Below, piece after piece: positions 1-10,483 of a stretch of 64,000 nucleotides of DNA. Each line of letters opens with the position of its first letter. The stretch's first letter is position 1. The notes under the pieces are model-generated. The model was not told the origin of the DNA. It worked only from the letters and a program-made list of their open reading frames with translations, and searched no databases. The stretch spans positions 172,842,165 through 172,906,164 of the forward strand of contig OY821521.1 in the NCBI GenBank assembly GCA_963682025.1, in the 5' to 3' direction. Position numbers and translations under genes: made by a program. This stretch comes from Cordilura impudica (lineage: Eukaryota > Arthropoda > Insecta > Diptera > Scathophagidae).

Positions 1-1030
1 TGAAACATCCAACCAGATGAAAAGGTTGTCACACCCCTTTAATATATGTGAGATCCAAGTTGAACCGAAGGCATTGTTGGACCACATTACGAACGTGCCA
101 CTAGAGGCTTTCGAATCTGACGTGCAGAGGAGATCGCTGTGTGTGACTAGTAGGTGTGGTTGTGGAGTGAAAGAGCTGGTATATGCGTTGTATGGGAATG
201 CTGGTATATGCGTTGTTTGGGTGGCATGAGTGGAAGATGAGTCGCAAGATGAATCGGATGCAAGAATGTCGGATGTAGCATGAGTTGAAGTCTTTTGACG
301 ATACAAGAGTGCGTGAAAATGGTTCAGAAAACTGTGTTATGGTAAGCAAGGTCAATGCAGAGGTCTGTGAGGAATCTTTAATACGGTCTCATTGGGAACG
401 GCCCCTCGGGGAGTTTCGCAGTGGCTGTGGTGCCCATAACGCGGGCAGATCTCAGATCGATGTGCAGGTGCATTCACCCAGGTGTTGATACCTCTAAAGC
501 AAAAGGGTTTTAGATAGGCCCGACACAATAACAAAGTGTGGAGTGATGCTGTACACATTACTCCAGCTTGTAACCGTCTTATGGCGGGGCGAAGGCAAGA
601 CGCATAGTATCTCTCTAAGTGCTAAGACCACCATGTGGTTAAGTCGACAAGACAGGCACACACGTAAAAAACCCGTATGACTTCTGTTCTCTGTTGAGCT
701 TCCGTGAGGGGGCTATGTTTATTGTTGTTCGTTTTGTTTACTGCTGCTGAGGAAGCACATGATCAATCAGAGTGCGGCTGTTCATTGTTGTGTTCTTGTC
801 TGTTTTATGTCTATATGTTTGTTATCTAGGGCCACCAGTCCCGAACTGTTTGGAGTTCAACTGGTAGTAGCTTCGGCTACGAAGTCTGAGCGGAGGCCAG
901 GAGCCCCTGGAACCTAGTTCCAGCCTGGCAGTGGTGTGGCCCCCTAGAGGAGCATCGTGGTGGCTGTGGTTTAGACCCAAATCGCAGGGAGAGCGCAAGC
1001 ACGGTGTGGAGTTGCATTGAAACCGGGTGC
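1..1030. other. GC-richer unidentified block, no supported gene
   Basis: This first kilobase is clearly less AT-rich than the rest of the window. It has only short open frames (up to about 84 codons) on both strands, overlapping each other, with none resembling a known protein. The stretch at about 840-1020 is structured and G-rich, with short complementary words. It could be the untranslated end of a LINE or another retroelement, but I cannot name the family. It stops abruptly at about 1030, where AT-rich repeat DNA begins. Confidence 0.4.
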
Positions 1031-2059
1031 CAAAAATTGATTAGCATACGTTTGGGCTCTTATAAAATTATTTATTATAAATATTTAATTTTATTTAATT
1101 TAATATATCATTTATACATATTATACCTAAATTTTATCTTTATGCACTTCTCCTCGATATGAACTATAAATATGCCAAATTTCACACTCCACCGTGTGCG
1201 CATTTTGCTTAAAAGAGGATACAAAGATTTACCTTCACTTATTAATATATAGAAGAAGATACTTATAATATTCGGCTCCTCTAGTTCCTTTAACTTTTAA
1301 AGCAGTAGTCGGTAAAACCACTACGCGGCGTTTTTGCTCTCACACCTACATGCGCTCACATATTAAACAAAATTACATAATCAATCAGTCTCGCATGAGC
1401 ATTCGAACGAAGACGTTGATTCGACGCTTTTTGTTTGAGATGCACCGGAGAATAAATGTAAATTTTGAATGTGAATTCTTGTTTAATACAAAAATTAAAC
1501 TATTATTGAATTAGTTTTCGCATCTTAAGGAAAAAAATTTTATTCATTTAACAAGAACTTCTGAAGTTTTTAATATATTTCCATATAATTTGAGAAAATT
1601 AAATGAATATGTTAATATATTGAACACTTTACTAGTAAAGTACAGTGTGCGTTTTATTATTTTTGATCAAATAGAAAATATAATTGAATTACATAATAAT
1701 CCTTTGTTATGTAATATTGAAAAGCAAAGTGTTGATATCAAAGAAGAACTTTTAAATATGAGAAATGCTTGAATCTACCGCTTACAACTGGGCTTCATTT
1801 TCCTCGTTAAAATTTATTAAAAATAAAGCTAGAAATATCCTAACAGATTGTGGATCTTGTTCGCATAAAATGTTGTCCATATTGTATTGATATTGATTGC
1901 GTTATACAACATGAACCTTAAAATAGGTTACATAATATTTTTTTTTCATTTACGTACTTTTTCTTATTTTAACTATTAGATTCTCTAAGTACATTGAGTA
2001 AGAGAGAGATTGCATCTCACTCATACTAAGCAAAATATGATGGTATGTGTTTACACTAT
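1031..2059. other. AT-rich DNA with diverged repeat pieces
   Basis: The beginning (about 1034-1080) resembles the body of the diverged Helitron-like repeat at 25.2 kb (shared words around a GATTAGCATAC motif). A 60-codon frame at 1590-1772 (+) has ordinary-looking residues rich in Asn, Ile and Leu, but no recognisable domain and no neighbour that gives it a role. It may be a scrap of a transposon protein. No host gene is supported. Confidence 0.4.
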
Positions 2060-2125
2060 TAACAATCTCATTTCCATATCTTCTGTGTGTTCATCAAATG
2101 TTTATAATGAAATTTATGAATTTTT

Positions 2126-2856
2126 ATGAATTTTTGAAATATATGCTTTCTTCTTCTTTACCACGCACAATTTAAACAAAATTAAAAATTGCATATTAAT
2201 TACAGTAGTAATTGCAATATGTCTGAAAAAATGACGATAAATCTAACAAACAAAAAATTTCTTCGCTTCAAAGCGTCATCTCAAAATATATGTAAAGTGC
2301 ATATGTAGGTATGTACAAAAACCGTACATCACATATGACAACTCTTACGAAAACTGAGAATAGTGGAAATTAGAAGTATAAATGCAAAAAATATTCAAAA
2401 TGCAAAAATAACGATTGTTTGTTTGGACAGAGTTGTATCTTCTGAAATTAATACAAAGTAAAGCTGTATGGTACGAAAACTGAAAACTAACCACACTGCT
2501 CGTAGGCCTGACTTTAGGTGAGTGTGTTAAAGCGCTGACCAAAAAGTGCAAGTACGAGTGTATGTAAAGGTTCACGGTTCAAAACCTGACGGCCGCACTA
2601 AGTAGAAAAAATTTTCATATAGAAACAATCTATTCAATTAAAACATAACAATTATCACAATGTTCAATAAATCGCTGATGAAGGCTGAAATGCCAGAAAC
2701 CGGTCCGATTAAGAATACAGTGCAGTTATGAATTTTTGAAATATATGCTTTCTTCTTCTTTACCACGCACAATTTAAACAAAATTAAAAATTGCATATTA
2801 ATTACAGTAGTAATTGCAATATGTCTGAAAAAATGACGATAAATCTAACAAACAAG
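2126..2856 (+). mobile_element. Retrozyme-like element with hammerhead motif, copy 1
   Basis: The copy consists of one ~602-bp unit followed by about 129 bp of the next unit: the sequence starting at 2126 recurs from 2728 with near identity. It is flanked by a near-identical 15-16 bp direct repeat (2110-2125 and 2857-2872), read here as a target-site duplication with a one-base indel. No reverse transcriptase or other protein is encoded, so it must be non-autonomous. A tRNA B-box-like word (GGTTCAAAACC at 2576-2586) lies inside; whether it acts as a pol III promoter is unknown. The family resembles retrozymes or Penelope-like element repeats, which carry the same ribozyme type. A second copy is at 24261-24926. 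Confidence 0.65.
2670..2710 (+). ncRNA. Hammerhead ribozyme motif (type I)
   Basis: The order of elements fits a type I hammerhead. Stem I 5' strand AATCG (2670-2674) is followed by the core CTGATGA (2675-2681), a stem II hairpin GGC/GCC with loop TGAAAT, then GAAA (2696-2699). Next comes a self-complementary ACCGGT that makes a three-pair stem III with no loop, the cleavage-site C at 2705, and stem I 3' strand CGATT (2706-2710). Zero-loop stem III is known from Penelope-like elements and retrozymes, where cleavage is thought to work as a dimer in tandem RNA. One flaw is that the first pair of stem II is A-A, which may weaken activity. Confidence 0.65.
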
Positions 2857-2985
2857 AAATTTATTGAATTTTATATAAATATTCATACATTTTTATATAT
2901 ATATATTAAAAAAAATGGAACTAAAAAATTTGAGAGAATAAAATTTCCTAGAATTTGCCTTGTTATTTGCCCTAGTTATTAATAA

Positions 2986-3194
2986 ATTATGTAGAGCAAC
3001 AACATTAACGGAAAACCTTTGTGTAAATACCGTCCGGTATGTGTTCCATGATGCTACGTTTAATAGTGCTATATCCCGAAACAAAGTGGATAAGATGAGC
3101 ATATGTTAAAGTAGCTCAAAATGAGTCGGAAGAGTTGTAGAATCAGAAGATGCCGAGTGTGAAGAAAAGGTGACGAAGAGTTTAAAGAAAGAAA
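2986..3194. other. AT-rich spacer, nothing identified
   Basis: No gene or complete repeat is seen. The last part may belong to the degraded Tc1-like copy that becomes recognisable at about 3195. Confidence 0.3.
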
Positions 3195-3495
3195 TACAAC
3201 TTTTAAATACGGTGTTGGATAAGTCCTGAGTGTTGCTAGTATCGTAAACTTAAATATCATTATTGGAATATTAGACCGGAAAAAACATGATAATATTATG
3301 AAAACTAATTTCCAGTCCAGCGTGCAAAAAATCGGATTACCAAGCAATTACATTTTCACTCTGGACAACGATCCGAAGCTCACGGCAGCAAACACTAAAT
3401 TGTGTTTCATTACAATACCCCTCAATGTTCCCAGTCCCCGGGCATTAATCCAAAATAAAATCTTTGGAATCATTTGGATACAAGAGTTAGGAGAG
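3195..3495 (+). pseudogene. Tc1-like transposase fragment (broken)
   Basis: Translated pieces match the catalytic part of Tc1-family transposases. A GILDRKKHDNIMKTNF-like stretch comes first, followed by the second catalytic Asp in LDNDPKLTA (about 3360-3390). After a frameshift the typical SPGINP...NLWNHLDTRVRR block is present, interrupted by a stop. The N-terminal DNA-binding region and the inverted repeats are not seen. The copy runs directly into the GA microsatellite. It is a dead remnant. Confidence 0.7.
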
Positions 3496-3822
3496 AAGGA
3501 GAGAGAGAGAAGGAAAGAGAGAGAAGGAGAGAGAGAAGGAGAGAGAGAGAAGGAGAGAGAGAAGGAGAGAGAGAAAGAAAGAGAGAGAGAGAAGGAGATA
3601 GAAGGATAGAGGGGAGGATAGAGAGAATGAGAGAAATAGAAGGAGAGAGAGTAGGAGAGAGAGAAAGAGAGAGAGAGAGGAAGATAGAGAAAGAGAGATA
3701 AAAAGAGAGAAAGAGAGAGAAAGAAAGAGAAGGAGCGAGAAAGAGAGAGAAAGTGAGGGAAAGAGAGAGAAAGAGAGAGAAAGAGAGAGATAAATAGAGA
3801 GAGAGAGAGAGAAATAAGAACA
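3482..3822 (+). repeat. GA-rich microsatellite
   Basis: About 340 bp of imperfect (GA)n with interspersed AAGG and AAAG, almost pure purine on the + strand. It produces long artefactual open frames on both strands (rich in Glu/Arg on one, Ser/Leu on the other). It sits between the Tc1 remnant and the hAT element, and tracts of this type can adopt triplex structures. Confidence 0.95.
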
Positions 3823-4224
3823 AAAATTGTTTACTTAAAGCAGTGTTGCCAACTCATGTGTAACTACACATATCCTGTGTAATTTTTTTTTCATGTGTAG
3901 CCCATGTGTAATTGGCTGCATGTGCAATTCAGTGTAATTTAAAGTTTTTACGTTTTTGAGCACTACTTTTTTATTATTTTTTAACTGTTTCCAACACTTG
4001 CATGAAAAAAGTGTGTACGTCTTTTTCTATCATATAAGAATGTTCATTGTGACTAAAAATTTGGCAAACTTGCATCACAAAGAAGAATAACGGACTTATA
4101 ATACTAATATTCTTGGAAAAACTTAAAAATTTAGGTAAAAGTGAGTTGGATTTTCAATAATTGGTAAGTTATATAAAAAAATCTTTACATTCATCGTACA
4201 AATATTTTTTTTTGTTTTGTAGAT

Positions 4225-6149
4225 ATGACTGAAAAGAACGTATTCAGATTCCAAAGTGAATGGCTACATTTGACTAATTTCAAAGGATGGCTCATCAAAA
4301 TAAATGACAATGGGAAAAATGCTGCATTCTGTAAGCTATGTAATAAAAAACTGAAGTGCCATAAGCCAGTTATTTCAAGACACATGCAAACAAATTCCCA
4401 CCAAGCTGCGGCTTCTGCTATTAAATCCACAATCAACATTACTAAAGCTTTACAAAATTCTACATCAAAGAATGGAAGCATTAAGAGAGCTGAACTAAAA
4501 ATGGTTGGAACATTAACTACTAACCATTTGGCATTTAGATTAGTAGACGATCTTATTCCGGTATTAAAGTCATGTTTGCCAGACTCCGATATACTTAAAT
4601 ATGTAAACCTTCATAGAACAAAGGCCACAGCTTTGGTGAAAAATGTTTTAGGCCCAAGTTTTTCTGAGGAGCTTTATAATAAATTGCAGAAAACCGTATT
4701 TTCCATAATAATAGATGAAACAACAGATGTTAGCATAACGAAGCAGATAGCTTTTACCACAATTTGTTATGACGACGAAACATCCCGGGTACATTACTCC
4801 TTTTTTGATTTCAAAGAGAGTGGATCATCAACTGAAAAAGAAATTTTTGAGCTTTTCAAAAGCACAATTATAGAAAAAGGATTCCTTTTGAAAATCTAGT
4901 TGGATTTGCATCAGATACACCTAATGTAATGTTTGGACAGTACAATTCAGGAAGTAAGTTGTTAAAAGATGAAAAGCCAGATATCGTGTTGATAAAATGT
5001 TCATGCCACCTTATACATTTGGTAGCGTCGAAGGCTTGTCTAAAACTTCCAACATATTTAGAAGATTTACTTCGCAATCTTGGATCTTACTTTAACAAAA
5101 GTTATGTTCGACAGAAAAAACTTAAGGAGTTTCAAGAATATTTTCAAACTGGTGTTCATAAAATATTATCCCCTGCCATTACAAGATGGCGCTCATTACA
5201 TTCATGTGTTAATCGTGTTTTAGAGCAATATGAAGCTTTAAGAAGTTTTTTAAGGCTAGAAGTTTTTGAAGATCCCTCCAAGACTACTGAATCAATGCTG
5301 CAGGCATTTGATGATAAAAAAAACTAGAATCTATTTCGAATTTTTATCGTACGTCTTAGATATTTTAACTTCATTTAATACTCTTTTTCAATCAGAAAAG
5401 CCAGTATTGTATAAAATGAAATCCGAAATAATGAAAATAATGCAAACCTTTTATTCAAATTACATAAAAGTGGATGTTTTAAAATCCCAATGTGTATGGG
5501 AAATCAACCATTCAGATAAAAATATATATATCAACGAATATGATATATACATTGGTGTTGCTGCTCATGAATCTTTGACGACAATCTCTAATTCTGAAAA
5601 AAAAAAATTATAATTCAAGATTGTCGGGAGTTTTATATCGAGATAATTCGTCAAATAAAAACAAGATTTGATTATAGTGATGATATTTATACAATTGGGG
5701 ATATTGTTGATCCAAAAATTGCCCAATCTTTTCAACCTAAGTCATTGTGTTTGTTCAAAAAAAGATTTCCATCATTAAATATTGATTTGCAACAACTTGA
5801 TAATGAGTGGCGACGACATGCACTCTTTGATTTTAAAAAATTTGAGCTTCATAGTAATTTGGAGCCAGAAGACTATTGGAAAAAGGTTTTTGAATAAAAA
5901 AATTCCTTGGGAGAAAGATTATTTCCAACTTTGAAAATAGTTATTAATTTCATTTTTATTTTACCCTTTTTAAACGCTGCTGCAGAAAGAATATTTAGCA
6001 ATTTAAACAATTGTAAGACAGATTTAAGAAATAAACTGTCATCTGATACCATATCATCGATTTTATTTACTAAAGAAGGAATACATAGAAATGGTGGACC
6101 AAATTTTGAACCTACTCAAAAAATGTTAAACAAAAAATGGAAGCTTTAA
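4225..6149 (+). pseudogene. hAT transposase, degraded by stops and frameshifts
   Basis: The start codon at 4225 is followed by a BED-type zinc finger: FCKLCNKKL (two Cys) and then the His pair in ISRHMQTNSH, about residues 34-58. An RNase H-like core with IIDETTDVS follows. The reading then needs a shift near 4890 into the block holding SCHLIHLVASKA and ITRWRS, and further breaks occur near 5327, 5612 and 5896. The last piece (about 5907-6149) carries the conserved hAT C-terminal dimerisation region, FLNAAAERIFSNLNNCKTDLRNKL. It therefore has all parts of a full transposase, but at least four disabling changes. Confidence 0.88.
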
Positions 6150-6167
6150 AAAAATGAAAAAAAATAA

Positions 6168-6285
6168 GGGCCGTATGCAAAAAAATTAAAGTATACTTCA
6201 AGTAGACTTTATTCTATGTTTTTCATATAAAATTTGTTTTTAAAGTCTACTTGAAGTATACTTTAATTTGTTTGCATACTGCCCT
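6168..6285. mobile_element. 118-bp palindromic MITE inside the hAT element
   Basis: Two near-perfect arms of about 45 bp beginning GGGCCGTATGCA and ending TGCATACTGCCCT enclose a spacer of about 30 bp. The arms share the word TTAAAGT(A/G)TACTTCAA with a 103-bp element in an otk intron at 27056-27158, so the two are one family. PIF/Harbinger relatives often start with GGG and make 3-bp duplications, but the duplication here is unclear. Confidence 0.75.
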
Positions 6286-6842
6286 AAAGCTTTAAAAATT
6301 TAAAAAAAATGGAAGCTTTAAAAAAAATTAAAAAAAAAAAATTTAAAAAAAAATTGATCTCAATGTTAACGTGCTTTGTTTATTGTTATTGCTTATGTTA
6401 GTTATAAATTACTTTATATATGAATTTTTTGTTTTGTGTTTAACCATTTTTTTTATAAAATAAAAAACGATGAATCGTTATTTAAAAAAAAAAAAACACT
6501 AAATCGTTATTTATTTTAGAAAAATTAAAAAAAAGCTTAAATTATTAAATTCAAAACAAAAACCGTTGTTTTTCAAAAAAAAAAAAAAGCATGATCTATG
6601 TGTAATTTACCATTTCGTTGGCGGCAACACTGACTTAAAGTCCCCCAGGAAGAATGGTCCCCTATTCCACCACACGTGAAACATAATTCGGAAGATTCTA
6701 TTCCAAGAAGACTAACTGAAAGTAAAGGATTATATAATAAGTTTCAAAATAGTTAAAGTAAGATGTTCGAATTATTTTCTTTAAGCAATATTAATTATAA
6801 GCACTTAGTTTTTGAAGTGTAACTAAAGAATATTTTCTGTTT
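6285..6842. other. hAT 3' tail and AT-rich spacer
   Basis: Up to 6632 this is the A/T-rich, poly-A-interrupted 3' end of the hAT element. From 6641 to 6842 I see no gene or recognisable repeat. Confidence 0.5.
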
Positions 6843-7606
6843 TTATACCCTATACCACTATGTGCTGATGTTTGTAACTAGCAAAAATATTTGACCTATA
6901 CCCATCTTTTATTATACCGATCGACTCAGAATAACTTTCTAAGTCGATTTAGCGATGTCCGTCCGTCCGTCTGTGTGTCTATGTAAACCTTGTAATCAAA
7001 CTACAGGTCGTAAATATAAATATATAATGATGAAATTTCATACATTACCTTCTATTTGCCATAGAATGAACGCTATTGAAATTGGTGAAAATCGGATCAT
7101 GTTCAGACCTAGTACCCATACAAATGACCCATATGAGTTCGACTTAAATTGCCATAATATCCAAGTTATCATATAGATCTCGGTAGAATTGGGTTTGTTT
7201 ATATTTATTAAATCCATATATCGGTAGTCCAAAAATAAACCCTATAGGATATTTCTTAGTCATAGCCCCCATATGAGGCTGATTCCCGATATTCACTTAA
7301 ATCTATCAAAAAATAAAGATATTGCACAGATTTTTCTCAAATTTAGTTTGTATATTTTTTTGCAAAAAATAAGTGACTTTACAAAAAATATACTCAGGAT
7401 TGGTTCATATTTTGACCCCATATAAATATATCATCCGATAATAAGTTTTTTATATCCGAAAGCAAAAAAATTTATAACAATGCCACTCAAAGTTTGGTTT
7501 ACGCTTATTTTCTATATCTATTAGTTGGACCTACGAGATGAGGTCTCTTAACGCATGGTATAGGGTATCGTATAGTCGGTCTAGACCGATTATAATTTTC
7601 TTACTT
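6843..7606 (+). mobile_element. mini-me-like element, copy 1
   Basis: It starts TTATACCCTATACCACT and contains TTATACCGATCGACTCAG followed by the core TCGATTTAGCGATGTCCGTC. It ends with a GGTCTAGACC-centred near-palindrome and ATAATTTTCTTACTT. A short conserved core joined to a GTCY proto-microsatellite is the hallmark of mini-me elements in Diptera. Other copies are at 16262 (-), 28229 (-), 43288 (-), 48510 (+) and 55328 (+). No protein is encoded; short frames inside are artefacts shared between copies. Confidence 0.75.
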
Positions 7607-8690
7607 GTTATTATAGTGTTTATAATAAATAATAAACTAAATTGAAAAAATTTTAAATATAATGTGTAAAAAGTTATTTGAAATGTGAGATAATTTTTAT
7701 TAAAACTTATCCCGCTAAATTTATTAAAAATAATTGCGTAAAATATATAAAATAAACATTCAATAACTTTATAGTTATTACATAAATTTATTTTACTTAG
7801 CAACCGAAGTATATTATGAGCAACACCTGCTCATGTCAAGGGGGATTCACACTACCACCTTACTGTTATTTCGCTAAAGAAAACAATTAAAACAATTTCT
7901 TTAAAAATAAAACTTAACTTCCTAAGGTATTTTTACATATCAAACCAAGTAAATTTTACAGTTTTACTCCTTTTACATAATTTAAAATGAAACCAAACTT
8001 ATTTAATATAAACTAAACATATTATACCACAATTATGTCTCTCATACTCCAACAGAAATAAGCTCGTATAAATATTCAAATACTCGTACTACTCACATTT
8101 GGAGCATACTCAAATTCCACATGTCATTTACTCTTTATGCAAAGTGTGAGTAAGTCTATCAGTTCTAGAATCCCTGATGTGTTTTGTTAGTTTTAGGATT
8201 CGTTATTTTCTTATGTGCATTGCACTTTTTTTTTGCTGTTGTTTTTGCAAATAAGAACTTTTGCTGGTTAGTTCTTCTTCAAAAATAAATGAATTGCTGT
8301 AGCCTGCAGTAAATTGTAAAATTCATGACAACATTTACGATTGTTATGGAAATGCATTAAGTGCAATTTACTGTTCGCTCAAGAAAAGTTTATAAAAAGT
8401 GGGGAATGCAGCGAGTAGTTATATTGTGTGGTATAAAGTATGTTTAGAAGTTCAGACTCAAGAAGAAGTTTGTTGTTGTTGTTGTTGTAAACAAAAACAA
8501 AACATAATACTTGTTCTCTTCAGTTGTGTGTATAGGAAGTGTAACCATTTTTAGTCGTATATTCATGTTTATATATAACACAATTATACAGTGTAATCCT
8601 AAAGAAAATTAACAACATTTTTTAAAAGTAAATATATACGATTTTCTATAGAAATTTTAAATATTAGAAAAAAGTTTTGTAAGAATCATA
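7607..8690. other. AT-rich DNA, no gene; short TTG microsatellite
   Basis: There is no coding signal or complete mobile element. A short (TTG)n run at about 8469-8488 is the only repeat that stands out. Content is typical non-coding fly DNA. Confidence 0.5.
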
Positions 8691-8724
8691 GAAACGTAAA
8701 AGGCGATCGCACCTTCTACGTCAA

Positions 8725-9943
8725 TGAAAACTTGACCACCACTAATCATAAAATACTTCGATCTGCAATTGAATATAAAACGAAAGGGCCCTATAACATT
8801 ACTTTTTAATGCATGCTTAAAAAATGACAAATTTCCAGATCAGTGGAAATATTGTTGCATGACTCCTATATTCAAATCTGGTGATAAATCCAATGTTTTG
8901 AATTATAGGCCCATTGTTAAACAGTGTGTTCTGGACAAAGTATTTGATAAGATTCTGTACAATAAACTATTCAATCATGTTTTATCAAAAATTTCCATTT
9001 TTCAACATGGGTTTTCACCCGGTCGATCCACGTGTATAAATTTAGTAGTATTCACTAATCAGATTATAGTTTCTATGGAGAATAGAAAATAAGTTGATGT
9101 GGTATATACTGATTTTTCGAAGGCTTTTGATTCAGTTAATCATGCTATTTTGTTAGGAAAACTTCAACAATTTGGTATTAATGGAAATATGTTGCAGTTT
9201 CTTAAAAGTTTTCTTACGAATAGGAAATTAATAGTTAAAATTAGTTGATGCTTTTCGGAAAATGTAATTAATTCATATTCTGGTATTCCTCAAGGAACGC
9301 ATTTAGGTCCATTATTATTTTTAATTTTCATAAATGACCTACCTGACTGTTTGCAATTTTGTAAACCATTATTATTTGCCGATGATTCGAAATTATTTGC
9401 TGATATTACAAGTATATCACATTCAGTTATGCTTCAAAAAGATTTGATATCACTAAAAGAGTGGTGTGATTTAAACAGACTTGTTTTAAATCTATAATAT
9501 TAATAGGCTAGGCGATTTCTTGTGATCGATGTTTTGTTCTACCGTTTTATCCCGATTTTGACCAAACGTATATTATTTGAAAGGTATTTCTTTTTAGCCG
9601 TTTTGCAGATTTACAGATTTTTACATTTTTTCCTTTATTTTGAGTAAATTGCATTTAAAGTTGCTACTACCACATACATAAAATTATACATATGCTATGT
9701 GTGTTTTACTAAATTTGTTAATGTGTTTGTTAACGAGTTTGTTATCTTCGTTCACAATAATAATAAACCATAAAAGTTTTGGTTTGTGAAATGGCTATGT
9801 TGAAAAATAAAGCTGCCTAGAAATTGCACTCGAATTTTGAGCGCTGGAATCTGCTAGTATTAATTATTGTACAAACATTATTATATTCTTATAGTCTGTA
9901 AGATGTAAATCAGTAGACTAAATAAATAAATAAATAAAAACAG
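8725..9943 (+). pseudogene. LINE copy A, reverse transcriptase remnant (CR1/Jockey-type)
   Basis: The translation (about 8769-9490) gives a continuous reverse transcriptase palm: an FPDQWK region, SGDKSNVLNYRPI, QHGFSPGRST, then VVYTDFSKAFDSVNH. SGIPQGTHLGPLLF and the catalytic LLFADDSKLF (near 9375-9400) follow. In-frame stops occur after ENRK (about 9090) and near 9247. The open frame is cut at 9490 by a Helitron, and the LINE resumes at 9858, ending in (TAAA)n at about 9943. The 5' end is truncated, as is usual for LINEs. Confidence 0.88.
9491..9857 (+). mobile_element. Non-autonomous Helitron copy (inside LINE A)
   Basis: The 367-bp element starts TCTATAATATTAATAGG and ends CTAG, inserted between A (9490) and T (9858), the standard Helitron rule. 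Just before the 3' end is a short hairpin of the CTCGAATTTCGAG type (here slightly degraded) followed about 12 bases later by CTAG. It encodes nothing. It is a reference copy for the family, which occurs more than a dozen times in this window. Confidence 0.88.
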
Positions 9944-10483
9944 CATACACTACTCGAGGCTTCATTTATTAATTCTTGGTTCAATCAACAGCTTAAGAAT
10001 AAAATCTGTGAAAGGGATAAAGCATTTAAAAATTGGAAACTGCTTAAAACAGAAAATTTATATGACGAATATTCCAAAGCTAGAAAATCAGTAAATAAAA
10101 TGATAAAAACTGCTAAATCTGCATACCACTCTAGCCTATTTATTTCTGCTACACACTCTAAAAAGACATGGAAAATCTAAGGAAATTGTCAATTCTGAAA
10201 TAAATATTGATTCGCTTAACGAATCTTTTACAAATATCCCTGACATCCCCATAAACGATGGATATTATACCCGCAATACTGATATTAGTTGAACTTTATC
10301 GGGAAATGCTTTTTGTTTTCAATGCGTTAACCACCTGGAAGTACTCTTTACATGTCAAGCTGTGAAATCTAATGCTGTTGGTTCTGATAATATACATCCC
10401 AGATAAAAATAATTTTTTAAATTTTTTTAATTTTTTTTTTTTTGCTTGTATTTTCTTAAGACTATTATAAAAAAGTTTAAAAA

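Larger units (their letters stand above)
2060..2985 (+). mobile_element. Diverged Helitron-like repeat, split by a ribozyme-bearing insertion
   Basis: The left piece (about 2075-2125) and the right piece (about 2857-2970) match consecutive parts of the diverged Helitron-like repeat at 25187-25440. Shared landmarks are a TCTTCTGTGTGTTCA word on the left and AAAATTTCCTAGAATTTGC on the right. The 731 bp between them is a separate insertion. The usual CTAGT end is not recognisable here, so this is an old, degraded copy. Confidence 0.5.
3841..6632 (+). mobile_element. hAT-superfamily DNA transposon, complete ends
   Basis: The element begins with CAGTGTTGCC at 3841 and ends with its inverted copy GGCAACACTG at 6632. 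It is flanked by a perfect 8-bp target-site duplication ACTTAAAG (3833-3840 and 6633-6640), the diagnostic length for hAT elements. The 2.8-kb length is normal for the superfamily. The transposase inside is broken (see 4225-6149), and a small palindromic MITE has inserted near its 3' end. Ends and duplication are intact, so it could in principle be moved by a relative's transposase. Confidence 0.93.

Noticed and set aside
3298..3823. Long open frames rich in Glu/Arg or Ser/Leu on both strands
   Set aside because: They are translations of the GA microsatellite and change with frame; no codon bias or domain.
7038..7232. Conserved short protein on the minus strand, similar to frames at 16443-16718, 43507-43716, 48621-48881 and 28934-29203
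   Set aside because: The similarity comes from copies of the same non-coding mini-me-like repeat; frames are short, overlap on both strands and have no start context.
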